Shown here: positions 37,448 to 52,799 of the stretch, piece after piece
How positions within the stretch are numbered: position 1 is the first letter of the stretch
How the letters are laid out: the number at the start of each line of letters is the position of its first letter
Origin: Scleromitrula shiraiana
Lineage: Eukaryota > Ascomycota > Leotiomycetes > Helotiales > Sclerotiniaceae
Direction of reading: 5' to 3'
DNA: 64,000 bases
Assembly: GCA_028455995.1 (NCBI GenBank)
Contig: JABELC010000011.1
Span: 124,001 to 188,000 of the forward strand
Notes under the pieces: model-generated
Told to the model about the DNA's origin: nothing
What the model saw: only the letters and a program-made list of their open reading frames with translations
Database searches by the model: none
Translations under genes and position numbers: made by a program

Positions 37448-38683
37448 TTGATCAATACTATATAGATCAGATATTGCAAACATCAAAGCGATATTGTAAT
37501 AATAAAATATTTTTAAAAAGATTAAAATTAAACTTAAAATATCAATAAAACGTTTTAATCAAGAACAATATACAATGCTAAAATAAAACATATAAATATC
37601 AAAGCGATATTACAAACTTTTACGTTTATTATACACATTTTTAGCCTAGCTCTTTTAAATTCAACCTTTTAATATCTTTAATTCTTCAATTTTTAATTTT
37701 TTAAGATATTTTCCAATAATTTTTATAATATTTTTAAATTTTCAAACTTTTAGAGATAACGAGATCTTTTTTATCATTTTATTTTTATTTCTTTTTTTTA
37801 TTTTTTTTTATATATTTATTCTTTTTAGATTTATAGAAATTATATTGAAAAACTTTAATTTTTATCTAAAAATATTGTTATTTCTAAATTAATAAAATTT
37901 ATAAAAATTTAGAAATATTCTTTAAAAATAAACAAATTTTTATTATTTCATAATAATCTATTTTCTTTTTTCTTTTTTTTTTTTCTAATTCTTTTTTATA
38001 TAATAATAAAAAATTCATTTTTTTTATTAGAATACAACATTTTTCTTTAATCATTTGTATAAATATTTTTACTTGATTCTCTTTTTCAAGTCAATATAAT
38101 AAGAAAGAACTCCTCTTCTTTAAATTATCTTTTCTTAAATTAAAACTTTAAAAAATACAATAAACTTTGTAAACTATTCAAAAATAGATTTAACTTTAAA
38201 AATAATTTTGATAATAAAACTTTTTTATTATATATTTTATTTAAAATTTTAAAATATATTTATTATTATACTTTTAATAATAATATTTTATAAATATTTG
38301 AAAGCGATTTTATAAATTAGATTTTAAAATATTTTATTATAATTTAAAAAAAAAACTTTTTTATTTTATGATTTTTTAAATGATTTTTATAAAAATTTAA
38401 TATCAATGTTTTTATTGATTTTAATATTAATATCAATTTAATTTTTATATTTATTTTTAAAATCTTATTTAAATAAATTCTAGAAACAATAAAAACAATA
38501 ATTTACAATATATAATTCAATATATAATCAAATATCTTTATTATATTAATTAAAAAACTTAATAATTTTTAAAAAAAAAACGAAAAAAACTTTATTATCA
38601 ACTTTATTAAAAATTATAAATAAAAAAAAAATAAAATTAAAAATAAAAATAAAAAAAATAAAAAAAGCAAATAAAAAAAATAA

Positions 38684-38881
38684 ATGATATTTAAAAAATT
38701 ATTTAATTTTAAAAAATTTGATCTTAAATCAATATTTATTAAAAAAAATAATAATAATAATAATTTTGATTTTGACCTCGATTTTAATTCTAATTCCGAT
38801 TTTAAAAACAATTTTTTTAATTATTCAGATTTTGAAAACTTTAAAATTAACTTTATTTTATTTGATATTAATAAATAGTTT
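38684..38881 (+). pseudogene. gag remnant of element F
   Basis: A 64-codon Asn/Asp/Phe/Lys-rich open stretch beginning MIFKKLFNFKK, homologous to 30691-30879. It is not a host gene. Confidence 0.6.
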
Positions 38882-40739
38882 AAAAACTTTACAAAATATT
38901 ATATATTAAATAATAATAAATATAATAATTAAATAAATAATATTAAATATAAATCATTATTTATAAAAATAATTATAAATAAATCGATTTATTTAAATAA
39001 TATCAATATTTTGATATTTTATTTATATTATATAAAAATATTTAAAAATATTATTATAACATTATTAAATATAGAAATTCAAATATTAATTAAAAAATAA
39101 TTATTAAAAAGTTCTAAAAAATATTTAAAAATAAAAAATAAAAATATAATATATATAATAATTAATTTAAAATTATTTTTTATATTATTATTATAAACAA
39201 TTTATTAAAATTAATTATATAATTATATAAAATTTTATTTAATAAAATATATATTATAAAGTTTAATCTATTATTAAAAATATATAATAATTTTATTTAT
39301 ATAATAAAACTTTTTATAATTTATTAAACCTACTTTATATACTTTTAAAAATATTTAAATTTATTTAAAATATTTATCGCTATAATTATAAAGATTTATA
39401 TATTTATTATAATATAAAAAATATAAAAAATAAATCTAAAAATAAATTATTTTTTAAAAAAGAAAATAATAATATAATCAAATAAAATTTTAATAATCAA
39501 TAATTTTAAAAAAATAATTAAAATAATAATAATTTATAATTTTAAAATAAAAATATATATTTTAATAATTAAATTCTTTAATTTAATAATAATTATTATA
39601 ATTAAAAATAAAAAATATATTATATTTGTAAAAAAAAAGATATTAATCAATTAGATATATTTTTAAAAAGTAAATCATTATAAAAAAAAATTTAATTAAA
39701 AAATAAAATCGAGATTTAGTTTTGATAATATATAAAGTTTCAATAAAAGTTATAATTATTATATTTAAAATAAATATAATAATAATAATAATTTTATTTA
39801 TATAATTAAAAAAATTAAAGCATTTTAATTAGAATTATATTTTAATAATAATAATAATAATAGTGATATTAAAATATTTATTATTTTATATAGTTTTTAT
39901 ATTATTATAAATAATAATTATAATAATTTTATTATAAAATTTAATAATTTAATCATTTTATATATTTATATTAATAAAATTGATCAAAAATTTAAAATTT
40001 ATTTATAGATTAAATATTATAATAAATATAAATTTATCGATATAATAATTGATTTTGATATTATAAAACGATTAATTATTAATTATAAATAGTTTTTAGT
40101 ATTATAAAAATTTATTTGAATTAATATAAAGATTTTAAATTTAATTATAAATTTTAGATTTAGTTTTAATAATATTTTTTTTATCAAAATTATTTTAATT
40201 ATTAATTTAATTAATATAATTAAGATTTATATTATTAATATTAATATTTTATTTTTATTAAATTTTATAAATATAAATTTTATTTAAATCTTATTTAATA
40301 ATATTAAAAATAAATTTTAATATATCAATAATAAAATATGGAAAATTATCAAATATTATAAATATATATTTATTAATTAATTAATTTTTTTTTAAGAATT
40401 CTAATAATTTATTATAAAATCATTAAATATAAATAATAAATATTATTTATTTAAAATCAAATTATATTATATTTATAAATAAATAAAACATTTTTTTATT
40501 AAAAAATTGTATAATTTATTTAATTACATTAATTATAAAAATGAATTTAATTATAAATAATTAAAACAATTTATAAAGTATTATAAAGAATATTAATTCT
40601 ATATTAATAAATCTAAAAGATTCAAGTTCAAATTCTATAATGATATAGAATTTAATTTTATTATTATAATTAATATAATATATATTAATAATAATTTTAT
40701 TTAATATATTATTAATAAAATAATCTAATTTAATATTAT

Positions 40740-40899
40740 TGTCTGTATAGTCAAACACGTGACCTTACGTCACATGTCCATTAAGGAGATATATATTCTT
40801 AACAACGTATAACAATCTTCTTGAACTTCTTGAACAAATAATACAATACTGATTAATACTATATTTCTATAGTTTTATATTTTTAAAGTTATATAAATA
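40740..40899 (+). repeat. 5' LTR of element C
   Basis: 160 bases from TGTCTGTATAGTCAAACACG. The outer 120 bases are GC-bearing; the inner 40 are A/T only. Confidence 0.85.
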
Positions 40900-42889
40900 C
40901 TAATTAGTATGCGTATTATAAATTAAAACTTTTATTTTATATATAATATTAATTTTAATAAATTTTGAATATTTTTGTTTATTATTAATAAAAAACTTTT
41001 TATAATCTTTAATAATAAAAGATTTTATAAATTATTTAGTTTTTTAATAAAAGAAAGAATTAAATTTTATAATATTTAAATATTTATTATAAAAATAATA
41101 GTTTTTAATTCTAATTTAAATATTATAAAATTTAAATATTTATTGTAGATTAAATGGTTTTTAAATCGATTTTAGAATTATAAAATTTAAATATTTATTA
41201 TAAATAAAATAATGATAAAAATATAAATTATATTATATTATTTAAATATTCGATATATTATTTAAAAAAACATTTTAATAAATAAAAATATTAATAATAA
41301 TAATTATTTTATTATAATTATAAAAGCAATAATAAAGTTATTTATATAAAAGCCTTTATTTAAAAATCTTTATAAAATTTTTAATAAATTTCTTTTTATA
41401 TTTTTATATTTCTTTATAATTATTTTATTTTCTTTTTTATTTTATAATAAATTTGTTTATTATATATTTATTTTATAAATTAAAACAATTATATTTAATT
41501 TGAAAACTTTATTAAAACAAATTCTAATTTGATATTAGATTTATTTTATGAATTGGGTAATTATATTTGATCTAAAATTTTATTAGATTGAATTTTTAAT
41601 TTAATATTAAATATTTATTTAATAATAATAAAAAAATTAAATAAAAATGAATTTAATAATAATTATTATATTATTTAATAAAAAGATATAAAATATTATT
41701 GAAAGCATTTCTTTATTTTGTATTATAATATTATAAATAATATGGTGAGTAAAAGCGATGCAGAGGAAAAAAAGAGGTTGAAAAATATAAATATAAATAT
41801 AAGCTTTAGATAATTATGAAAAGAAAGTAATTTAATAAGTATAAATATTTAAGATTTAAAATTATTATTAATAATTTGATAATTAAAATAAATATTTAAT
41901 TAAATTGAAAAACTTTAATTAATATTAAAAATATTATTAAGAAATTTTAATAAAAGTTTAATATATATAAATCTATTATAAAAATAATATTAATAAAAGA
42001 TATTTAGACAAATATAAATTTCGATATTTTAAATATAGGTGAAGATCTTTTTATTTAAAAATATAGCAAATAATATTTTTAGAGAGTTTATACCTGATCT
42101 TAGGAGGAAGCAATAATTAAAGGATAATAATATATGCGACTTTGATCAAAACCCTAAATCTAGATAGAGTAAAAGGCATTATAAAAATTTATTTAACAAA
42201 TTATTTTCAAGTAATTTAAACTTTATCAATAAATATAAAAGATATAATATAGAAAATTTATATATAATAAATTATTATTTAAAATATAAATTAAATAAAT
42301 ATATAATTAATAATCTAAAAATCTTTATTGATATAGATTTATAAATAGATTTTAAAAAAGTATTTAAAAATATAAAGATAAAGATATTTCAAATATTAAA
42401 TAAAGAATATCTAATAATAATGAAAAAAATATTATAAAAGAGTGATATTTATATTAATATAATTATATCAATAGTTTATGTAATATAAAGTGTAATATGC
42501 ATAAAATTATGCTTCAAATAAATTAAGATTTATTTAAAAAAAATTTATAAAGATCGATTAATAGAATTTAGGTTTAGCAATATAAAAATAATAATAAAAG
42601 ATTTGAAGTAAAAATGAGATTAAAAAAAAATATAAGGAAATAAATTGAAAAAGAAAAGTAAGTTGAATAAAACATTTTAATTATATAGATGGTAATTAAT
42701 TTATTAAGGCAATTTAATAAATTACTAAAGAATATCTAATCTATAATAGAAGTCGATTTTGAATATTTATTTAGAATTATTTTAATAATAATAATATATA
42801 ATTTTATACATTATATTATCTAATATATAACTTTATTTAATAACTGTATATTATATAATGATTAAAATTATTAAGATAAAAATAATTAT

Positions 42890-43200
42890 GATAAAAATCA
42901 TTATAATCAAAATAATTGTATGCCTCAATTTGGTTAAAGTTATTTTGGTCAAAATCAATTTAGTTAGAATCAACCTAATCAAAATTATTATAATATAAAT
43001 GATTATAGTAAAAATTATTATAATCAAAACAATTATATATTTCAATTTGGTCAAAGTTAATATAATGAAAATTAATCTAATCAAAATTAACTTAATTAAG
43101 ATTATTATACATTTTAAAACGATTAAAATAATTATAATCAAAATAATCATAAATATAATCAAAATAATTATAATTTTTAATATGAATAAAACTAGGAAAA
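42890..43200 (+). pseudogene. Gln/Asn/Tyr-rich gag segment of element C
   Basis: Read on the plus strand, this gives short units built on NQN, PQFG and GQNQ, with stops where CAA/CAG has become TAA/TAG. The complement appears as hydrophobic Ile-rich ORFs at 26321-26668 (A), 49476-49814 (B) and here, which are artefacts. The repeat was probably a prion-like, low-complexity gag domain. Confidence 0.65.
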
Positions 43201-44187
43201 AAAGCAAAAGAATAAAAAAGTACATATATATAAGGACAAATATAAAGATCAAAGATATTATCAAAAAAAAGCCATCAATATTATATATTAAAAGTTTAAT
43301 ATTAAATCAATTTAAATAAAATATATAATAACACGATAAAATTCAATAATAAAAATAACGATTTTGATTATAAACTAACTATATATAAATTAATTTTATA
43401 ATATATAAACATTTTGAACAAATTTATAATAATAATATTTCTAATTATATTTAAAAATAAAGCATTCAAATATTATATATCGAATTTTACTATACTTCTA
43501 TAAAAAATAAAAAGTTTAGTTATAGAATTCAAAATATAATATCAGGAAAAATTATATTATTATAATATAATAAACAAATAAATAAAATTAATGATAAAAA
43601 ATATTATAAATAAAAATTAAAAAAAGAAATTTAAATAATACTTAAAATTATTTTTTATAAAAACAAAGCAATTATATAAGACTTTATTAAATGATATAAA
43701 AAATTAATTATATCTTTATAAAAAAATAATCTTATTGTATTAATAAATTAAATAATATATTTAAATATATTATCGATTAATTATAAATATCTCTGATTTT
43801 ATCTAAAAAATCAAGGGAACGATTTAAATCTATAATAAATCATAAAACAACAATATTAATATATACTATATTAAAAAAAAATTTATAGATAACTTATAAA
43901 ACTAAAATAAAAGTTTTAATCATAATAAATATAATAAAACAAATAATTATAATAATCAAAAAAAACATAATAATTATTAAGATCAATTCGAATTATAATT
44001 TAATATTTAAAAATAATGTAATAAAAAAATTTTAAATCAATTTATAAAAAACGATGTTGAATATATAAAAAAAAAAGATATTTTTCTATAAACTATTTAA
44101 AATCAAATTAAAAAGAAATCTAAAAGAAATATAAAAAAAAAGTCATTAAAAGCAATGATAATTATATATATAAGCAATTTTTAATAT

Positions 44188-44346
44188 TGTTTGTATGACT
44201 CCGGGAGTATGGAACTATACAAGTACGGTATCAATCAGTATTGTATTATTTATTCAAGAAGATCAAGAAGAGTATTATATATTAGTAAAAGTATATATCT
44301 TTTTAATAAGTATATAATATAAAATTATATATTAATTATATAGATA
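44188..44346 (-). repeat. LTR of element B (left)
   Basis: 159 bases. The outer part, TGTTTGTATGACTCCGGGAG, is intact; the inner part is A/T only. Confidence 0.85.
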
Positions 44347-47300
44347 TTAACAATTTTTTAAAAATTTAAGATTATATATATAAAAAGTTAAATTTTATAA
44401 AAATTATAAATTATTTATATAAAATAAAAAACAAAATAGACTTTTTTTAATTTTTTATTATTTTAAAATTTTTATAATTTGTTTATATACAATATAATAT
44501 TTTAAAGTTAAATTAAAATAAATATTATTTGGATTATATATTATTATTGTTTTATATTATTATTATTTTTTATATTATATACTTTATTATTTTGTTTAAT
44601 AATGATTATATATAAATTGAATAAATAAAATTAATCATTATTTAGTTATTTTTTAAAAAATAAATAAAAAAAGAAAATCAAAATTCTTTTTTATATTTAA
44701 TTTATTTATTGATTTTTATTAATATTTTATTTATATTAATAAATTTTTTTAATATTAAATAAAGTTTCGCTTTTATTATTGCGTTTATTAGATTATTATT
44801 ATTATTAATTTATTATATTTCTATAATCTCTCTACATTTATATAATTAATATAATATTATAATATCGATTATAAATCGCTTTTTGATTATTATTTTGAAT
44901 TTAATTAATAATTAAAATAAAAAATATAAATTGATAAAAATAATTAATAATAAAATATAATTATTAAAGATTTTATCAATTATATTTTTAATAATAATCA
45001 TTATATCAAAATTAAAAATTATTATATAAAATTTTAATATTAATATAATCTAAATAATATATTTATATTTGATTAAAAACTGATATATAATATTTATATT
45101 TTCATTTTTATTTATTAATATAATAATATATCTAATTTAAAATAATAAATCAAGATTATTAATATATAAAATATTAATAAATATATATATATAAAGAATA
45201 TTAGAATTAAATAATATAAATCAAAGTTTTTTTATAAAGTTTTCTTTTTATTATTATATATATTTATTAAATACTTTTATATTTTTATTATCTAATTTGA
45301 TATTTTATATAGTCTATACTAAATTAAATAAAGTTTTAAATTAACAATAAATTACAATATAAACACTATAAATACACTATATAATATATTGTTTTTTCAA
45401 TATTATATTTTTTTAGAATTTATTGTATATTTTGTATATATTAATATTGATATTTTTAATTTGCTTTATATTTTTATATTAAAGTTTTTAATTTATTATA
45501 ATTATTAAACTTTTTAATAATATTAAATCACTATTAAATTTAAATAAATATATTTTAATTAGTTACTTTTGTTTTTTATATAAGAATTTAGTTTTTTTTA
45601 AATAATATTTTTTTTTATAAATAAATTATTTATTAATAATAATTAAAATATTATCGATTTATATTATTACAATTCTAAATTTTTATTTTTATATATATAA
45701 TAAATAAAAATCATATATTGATATTATTACTTTGAATTTCATGATATAATAATTTAAATATATATTAAATTAATAATTTTCTACCTTTAAAATTTTATAT
45801 AATAATTATATTATATAAAATATAATTTTTAATAAATATCTCATTTTTAGAATTGTATATATAAAGATAAAATATACAAGTTTCGAATTTATTTATATAT
45901 ATATCTAAATAATATTATATAAATAAACACTGAATATACTATTATTTTTTATTGCTATTACAATAATTATAATTATTAATATTAATTAATAAATTAAATA
46001 CTATACAATTAAAAATTATATAAATATAATATATTTTTTTATATTATTAAAATTTTATATAATAAACCTCGATTTTTTATATATATTTTTTATACTTAAA
46101 TATTTAAATTTATTAATCTATTTGTATTTAAAGATTTTTATTTTTATTAAAATTTTCTTTTATTTTATTATTTTGAATATATTAATTTTTATTAATCTAT
46201 TTAATTCTTTTTTTTTTGATTTTATATATATTCTACTTATTTCTTCTTTATTATATTTAGCTTGTTTAATAAAGGAAATCAATTTATTTATAAAAAAGGC
46301 CTTAATCAAATATATAATATATTCATTATTTAATAATATTATAATATCTAATAATATTTTTTTAAAATCTTTATCTTCTATATACAATTTAAATCGTACT
46401 TTTTATTATATATTTTATTAGATATATTAATAAAATTAAATTGTTATTAATAATAGTGTATTAAAGCTTTGATCTTTTTTTAATTTACTATATCTACAAA
46501 TTATTAGTTTAGATGGCTTGAATGTCACTACTTTTAATATTTTTTAAATAATTAATTAATTATTGTTATTATTTATAAGTATAAATAATACATAGTTTTC
46601 TATATATATTACTAATAGTATTGATATTAAATTAACAAATTTTTTATAATATAGATAAATCGATATTAATTATATTATTATAATATAGTTATTTATATTA
46701 ATTTTGCAATTTTTGTTTTCCATTAATTTAAAAATATAAAATCTTATTTATTTTTTTTTTTCATTTTAATAATCTTTTTATATATTAGAATTTCTAAATA
46801 TATTTTCAAATTATATATTATATATATAAATAATTTGTTTTACTCTTATAATACATCTTTTATTAACTAAATCACTTTATATTTACAAATCTTATCATTT
46901 ATTTTTTATAATTTTATTATTTAATTAATGATAATTTTTATTAATAAATCTAATTTTTTTATATATACAAAAATACTAAATATTAAAAATATTAAAATTA
47001 GTTCATCAAGACTTACTAAATCATTTATAATCTTTATCATTATTTATAATATTTATTTCTTTATAAAACTAAATTATTGCAACTTGTTTTATAAAATCTT
47101 AAATATTTATTATATGATTTTATAATATTATTCAATTTTATTAATTAATCAATAAAATTTTATAAAAATTATTTTTATTTTAATCACTATAATATTTATA
47201 TATTTATTAAATTTTTTTATGATAAACTATATATTTGCATTAATAATAATATAGTTTGGAGGTTTTATATAGATGTTAATCTATTTAAATTGAATTGTAT

Positions 47301-47673
47301 TCTAAATATATTTTATTAAAAAGTTGTTTAAAAATATTGTTGTTTGGTATTTTGTTGTTTTATCAAATATGTGTAATATCGTTTTTTTATTGATATATAT
47401 AATGTTAATTATAATTATATAATTAAATTATATATTATTATTTTTATTATTGTTGATTTTGAATTTGAATTTTTTTGGTAATTTGCCATATATTTAATAT
47501 TGATAATAGTATTTTATCAATTTGTCGATTTCGTTTTTGTTTATATTATTGTAATTAATTTGTTTAAGTATATTATATAATTTATAAATAATTAGATAAT
47601 CGAAACGTTTATATAAATGTTATAATTCTATTTTTATAAAATAATAGATATTATTTAAAATTATTGATTATAT

Positions 47674-47801
47674 GTCAAGGTAGTAAAGTTGTTGATTCAT
47701 AAGGAACTAAGTCTAAGCTGGCTAAAGAAGGCCGACTATATAGAAGTGGTTTCGGCCTTGTGGCCTGAGGCCACACTTGTACAGAACCTTAGAACCGTGA
47801 C
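47674..47801. mobile_element. 128-bp inverted-repeat element (MITE-like) in B
   Basis: This GC-normal island interrupts B where A is uninterrupted (24640-24660). It starts GTCAAGGTAGTAAAGTT and ends AACCTTAGAACCGTGAC, giving about 20-bp imperfect terminal inverted repeats, flanked by the 7-bp duplication ATTATAT (47667-47673 and 47802-47808). It has a near-palindrome GTGGCCTGAGGCCAC. It shows no RIP, so it is younger than the decay of B or present once. Superfamily not assigned. Confidence 0.75.
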
Positions 47802-50800
47802 ATTATATAAATATATTATAATTATATTTTTATAATAAGAAATTGTAATTATATTTTTATATAATAAAAAAATATTTATTAGTTTTATTATAAATAATCT
47901 AGTTTTTAATATTATTAAAAAATATATTAAATTTGTTTATATTTACTAAACAAAGTAAAAATAATATATTTGTATAAATAATATAAACCTTAATTTATCT
48001 AATCAATAATTCGATTTTACATAATCTAATAGATTTTTCAATATTTTCTTTTCCAAATATAATTTTTGCAATTTTTATTTTGTTATAGTTAATAATTAGA
48101 TCGATTAATTTCTATAATATTTTGAATTATTATTTATTGATAATTGATATTATTGTTATTTTTATATTAATTATAATATTTTAAAATTCATTAAAATTAT
48201 ATTTATTATTTGCAAAAAATATTCTAAAATCGTATATAATTTGTTTTAATATTATATTTTTATTAATTTAATTATTATTAGATAGTTTTTTATATATTAA
48301 TATATATTTAAATACTTTCTTTATAAACCTAATAATTATTTATAAATTATTAATTAAGCTATTTAATATATAATATATTTCTAATATAGTTTTATTTAAA
48401 TATTTTATCTTTATATAAAATACCTTATAGATCTTTTTGATATTCTTTTTCTTTATCTTTTATTTTTCCTTATAATATATTAAAAATTATTTATATATAT
48501 AATTATTATTGCCTTTAGCGACTTTTTCTTTATATTTCCTTTAAACTTCTTTTTGATTTAACTTTAAATGATTTATAAAAAAATATCTTTTTTTTTATAT
48601 ACCCAATATTGTTTTTTATAAGTTAATTTAAAGTTTTTTTTATTACATCATTTTTAAATATTAAATTATAATTTAAATTGATCTTGATAATTATTATATT
48701 CTTTTTAATCATTATAATTATTTGCTTTATTATATTTGCTGCAACTAAAACTTTTACCTTAGTTTTATAAATTATTTATAAATTTTTTTTCAATATAATA
48801 TATATCGATACTATTGTTTTACAATTCATTATAGATCTAAATTGCTCCCTTAATTTCTTGAATAAGATTAAAAGTATTCGCAGCTAATCAATAATATATT
48901 TAAATATATTGTTTAATTTATTAACATAATAAGATTATTTTTTCATAAAAATATAATTGACTTTTTATATCGCTTAATAAAATCTTATATAATTGTTTTA
49001 TCTCTACAAAAAACAACTCCAAATATTATTCAAGTTTTTTTTCTTGATTTTTATTTATAATGTTTTTTATTATTAGTTTTATCTATTTGTTCATTATATT
49101 ATAATAATATAGTTCTTTTTAATATTGTGCTTTAAATTTTGCAATTAAACCTTTCATTTTTTATAAAAATATGATAAAATTCGATATATAATACTCAAAC
49201 ACTTTGTCTTTAAACATAATTAAAAATGCCATTATTATAAATTCATTTAAAATATTTATATATTATAGAATTAATTTGTATATAGCTAATTTATAATCAA
49301 AATCATCATTTTTACCATTAAATTTTATCGTATTATTATATATCTTATTTAAATTAATCTAATATTAAACTTTCAATATACAATATTAACAATTTTTTTT
49401 TTAATAATATTCTTAATCCTTATATTCATTTCTACATATATATACTCTTTCATCCTTTCACTCTTCTCCTTAATTTTGTTTATATTAAAAATCATAATTA
49501 TTCTAATTATAATCATAATTATTTTAATTATAATTATTCTAATTATTTTGAAATATATAATAATCTTGATTAAATTGATTTTGATTATATTGACTTTGAT
49601 CAAATTAAATCTAACTAAATTAAAATATACAATTATTTTAATTATAATAATTTTTATTATAATCATTTATATCATAATAATTTTAATTAAATTAATTTTA
49701 ATTAAACTGATTCTAATCAAAATAGCTTTAACCAAGTTAAAACATACGATTATTTTGACTATAATAATTTTTATTATAATTATTTTTATTTTAATGATTT
49801 TGATTATTATATAATATATGGTTATTAAATAGAGTTATATATTAAATAATATAACATATAAAATTATATATCGTTATTATTAAAATAATTCTAAATAAAT
49901 ATTCAAAATTAATTTCTATTATAAATTAAATATTTTTTAATGATTTATTAAATTATTTTAATAAATTAATCACCATTTATATAATTAAAATGTTTTATTC
50001 AACTTATTTTCTTTTTTCAACTTATTTCCTTATACTTTCTTTTTAATCCCATTTTTACTTTAAATCTTTTATCATTGCTTTTATATTACTAAACCTAAAT
50101 TTTATTAATTAATCTCTATAAATTTCCTTTAAATAAATTTTAATCTATTTAAAATATAATCTTATATATATTATACTTTATATTATATAAACTATTAATA
50201 TAAATATACTAATATAAACACCACCCCCTCATAATATTTTTTTTATTACTACTAAATATCCTTTATTCAATATCTAAAATATCTTCATTTTTATATTTTT
50301 AAACACTTTTTTAAAATCTATTTATAAATTTACATCAATAAAGATCTTCAAATTATTAATTATATACTTATTTAATTTATATTTTAAATAATAATTTACT
50401 ATATATAAATTTTTTATATTATATCTTTCATATTTATTAACAAAATCTAAATTACTTAAAAATAACCTATCAAATAAATTTTTATAATACCCCTTATTCT
50501 ATTTAAATTTAAAATTTTAATCATATTTAAAATTATATATATTATTATTCTTTAATTATTACTTCTTTTTAAAATCAAATATAAACTTTTTAAAAATATT
50601 ACTTATTATATTTTTAAATAAAAAAACCTTCACCTATATTTAAAATATTAAAATTTATATTTATCTAAATATTTTTTATTAATATTATTTTTATAATAAA
50701 TTTATATATATTGAACTTTTATTAAAATTTCTTAATAATATCTTTAATATTAATTAAAGTTTTTTAATTTAATTAAATATTCATCTTAATCATCAAATTA

Positions 50801-51771
50801 TTAATAACAATCTTCAATTTTAAATATTTATATCTATTAAATTACTTTCTTTTTATAATTATCTAAAGCTCATACTCATACTCATATTTTTTAACTTTCT
50901 TTTTTTCTCTATATTGCTTTTATCCACTATATTATCTATAATATTATAATATAAAATAAAAAAATACTTTTAATAATATTTTATATTTTTTTATTAAATA
51001 ATATAATAATTATTATTAAATTTATTTTTATTTAATTTTTTTGTTATTATTAAATAAATATCTAATATTAAATCAAAAATTTAATTTCATAAAACTTTTA
51101 AATCAAATATAATTACTCAATTTATAAAATAAATCTAATATTAAATTAAAACTTATTTTAATAAAATTTTTAAATTAAATATAATCATTTCAATTTATAA
51201 AATAAATATATAATAAATAAATTTATTATAAAATAAAAAAAAAATAAAATAATTATAAAAAAATATAAAAATATAAAAAAAGATTTATTAAAGGTTTTAT
51301 AAAAATTTTTAAATAAAAATTTTTGTATAAATAACTTTATTATCATCTTTATAATTATAATAAAATAATCATTATTATTAACATTTTTATTTATTAAAAT
51401 ATTTTTTTAAATAATATAATAAATATTGAAATAATATAATATAATTTATATTTTTATCATTATTTTATTTATAATAAATATTTAGATTTTATAATTTTAA
51501 AATCAATTTAAAAACTATTTAATTTATAATAAATATTTAAATTTTATGATTTTTAAATCAAAATTGAAAACTACTATTTTTATAATAAATATTTAAATAT
51601 TATAAAATTCAACTTTTTTTTTTATCAAAAATTAAATAATTTATAAAATCTTTTATTATCAAAAATTATAAAAAGTTTTTTATTAATAATAAATAAAAAC
51701 ATTTAAAATTTATTAAAATTAATATTATATATAAAATAAAAGTTCTAATTTATAATATATATATTAATTAA

Positions 51772-51930
51772 TATTTATATAACTTTAAAAGTATAAAACT
51801 ATACAAATATAATATCAATTAATATTATATTATTTGTTCAAGAAGATCAAGAAAAATATTGTACGCTGTTGAGAGTATATATCTCTTCAACGGGCACGTG
51901 ACGTAAGGTCACGTGCTGACTATACAGACA
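51772..51930 (-). repeat. LTR of element B (right)
   Basis: 159 bases. The inner half is degraded (TATTTATATAACTTTAAAAG); the outer half is intact, with GGGCACGTGACGTAAGG. Confidence 0.85.
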
Positions 51931-52799
51931 AATATATTACAAGGAAAAGTAAGAGATAAAGGAAAAGAATATCGAAAAGATTTATAAAGTATTTTGTATA
52001 AAAATAAAATATTTAGATAAAACTATATTGAAAATATATTATATATTAAATAACTTAATTAATAATTTATAAATAATTATTAAATTTATAAAGAAAGCAT
52101 TTAAATATATATTAATATATAAAAAATTATTTGATAATAATCAAATTAGTAGAAATATAATATTGAAATAAATTATATATAATCTTAAAATATTTTTTAT
52201 AAATAGTAAATATAATCTTGATAAATTTTAGGGCATTATAATCAATATAGAAATAATGATAATATCAATTATTGATAAATAATAATTTAAAATATTATAG
52301 AAACTAATCGATTTAATTATTAATTATAATAAGACAAGAATTGTAAAGGTTATATTTAGAAAAAAGATATTAAAAAACTTATTGGATTATGCGAAATTGA
52401 ATTATTGATTAGATAAATTGAAGTTTATATTATTTATATAAATACATTATTTTTATTTTATTTAATAAATATAAATAGACTCGATATATTCTTCAATAAT
52501 ATCAAAAATTAGATTATTCACGACAAAATCGGTAAATATTTCTTTATTATATAGAAATATAGCTATAGTTTTTTATTATGGAAATATAATTATAATGTAT
52601 TTATATAATTAATAATTTTAAATAGTATTTGTTATTTTATAGAAATAAAATTATGATGTTTATATAAATATTTTAATTATTTAATTGTTTATAAATTATA
52701 TAATATATTTGAATAAACTAATTATAATAATATAAATAAAAATGAGATCGATAAATTAATAAAATATTATCATTAATATTAAATATATAATAAATTATT

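Larger units (their letters stand above)
44188..51930 (-). mobile_element. Element B: copia-2 retrotransposon nested in C
   Basis: This 7743-bp copy has 159-bp LTRs (44188-44346 and 51772-51930) flanked by AATAT (44183-44187 and 51931-51935). It lies in the opposite orientation to C. It is colinear with A apart from a 128-bp insertion at 47674-47801. RIP has destroyed all reading frames. It is the youngest large insertion in the nest. Confidence 0.87.
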
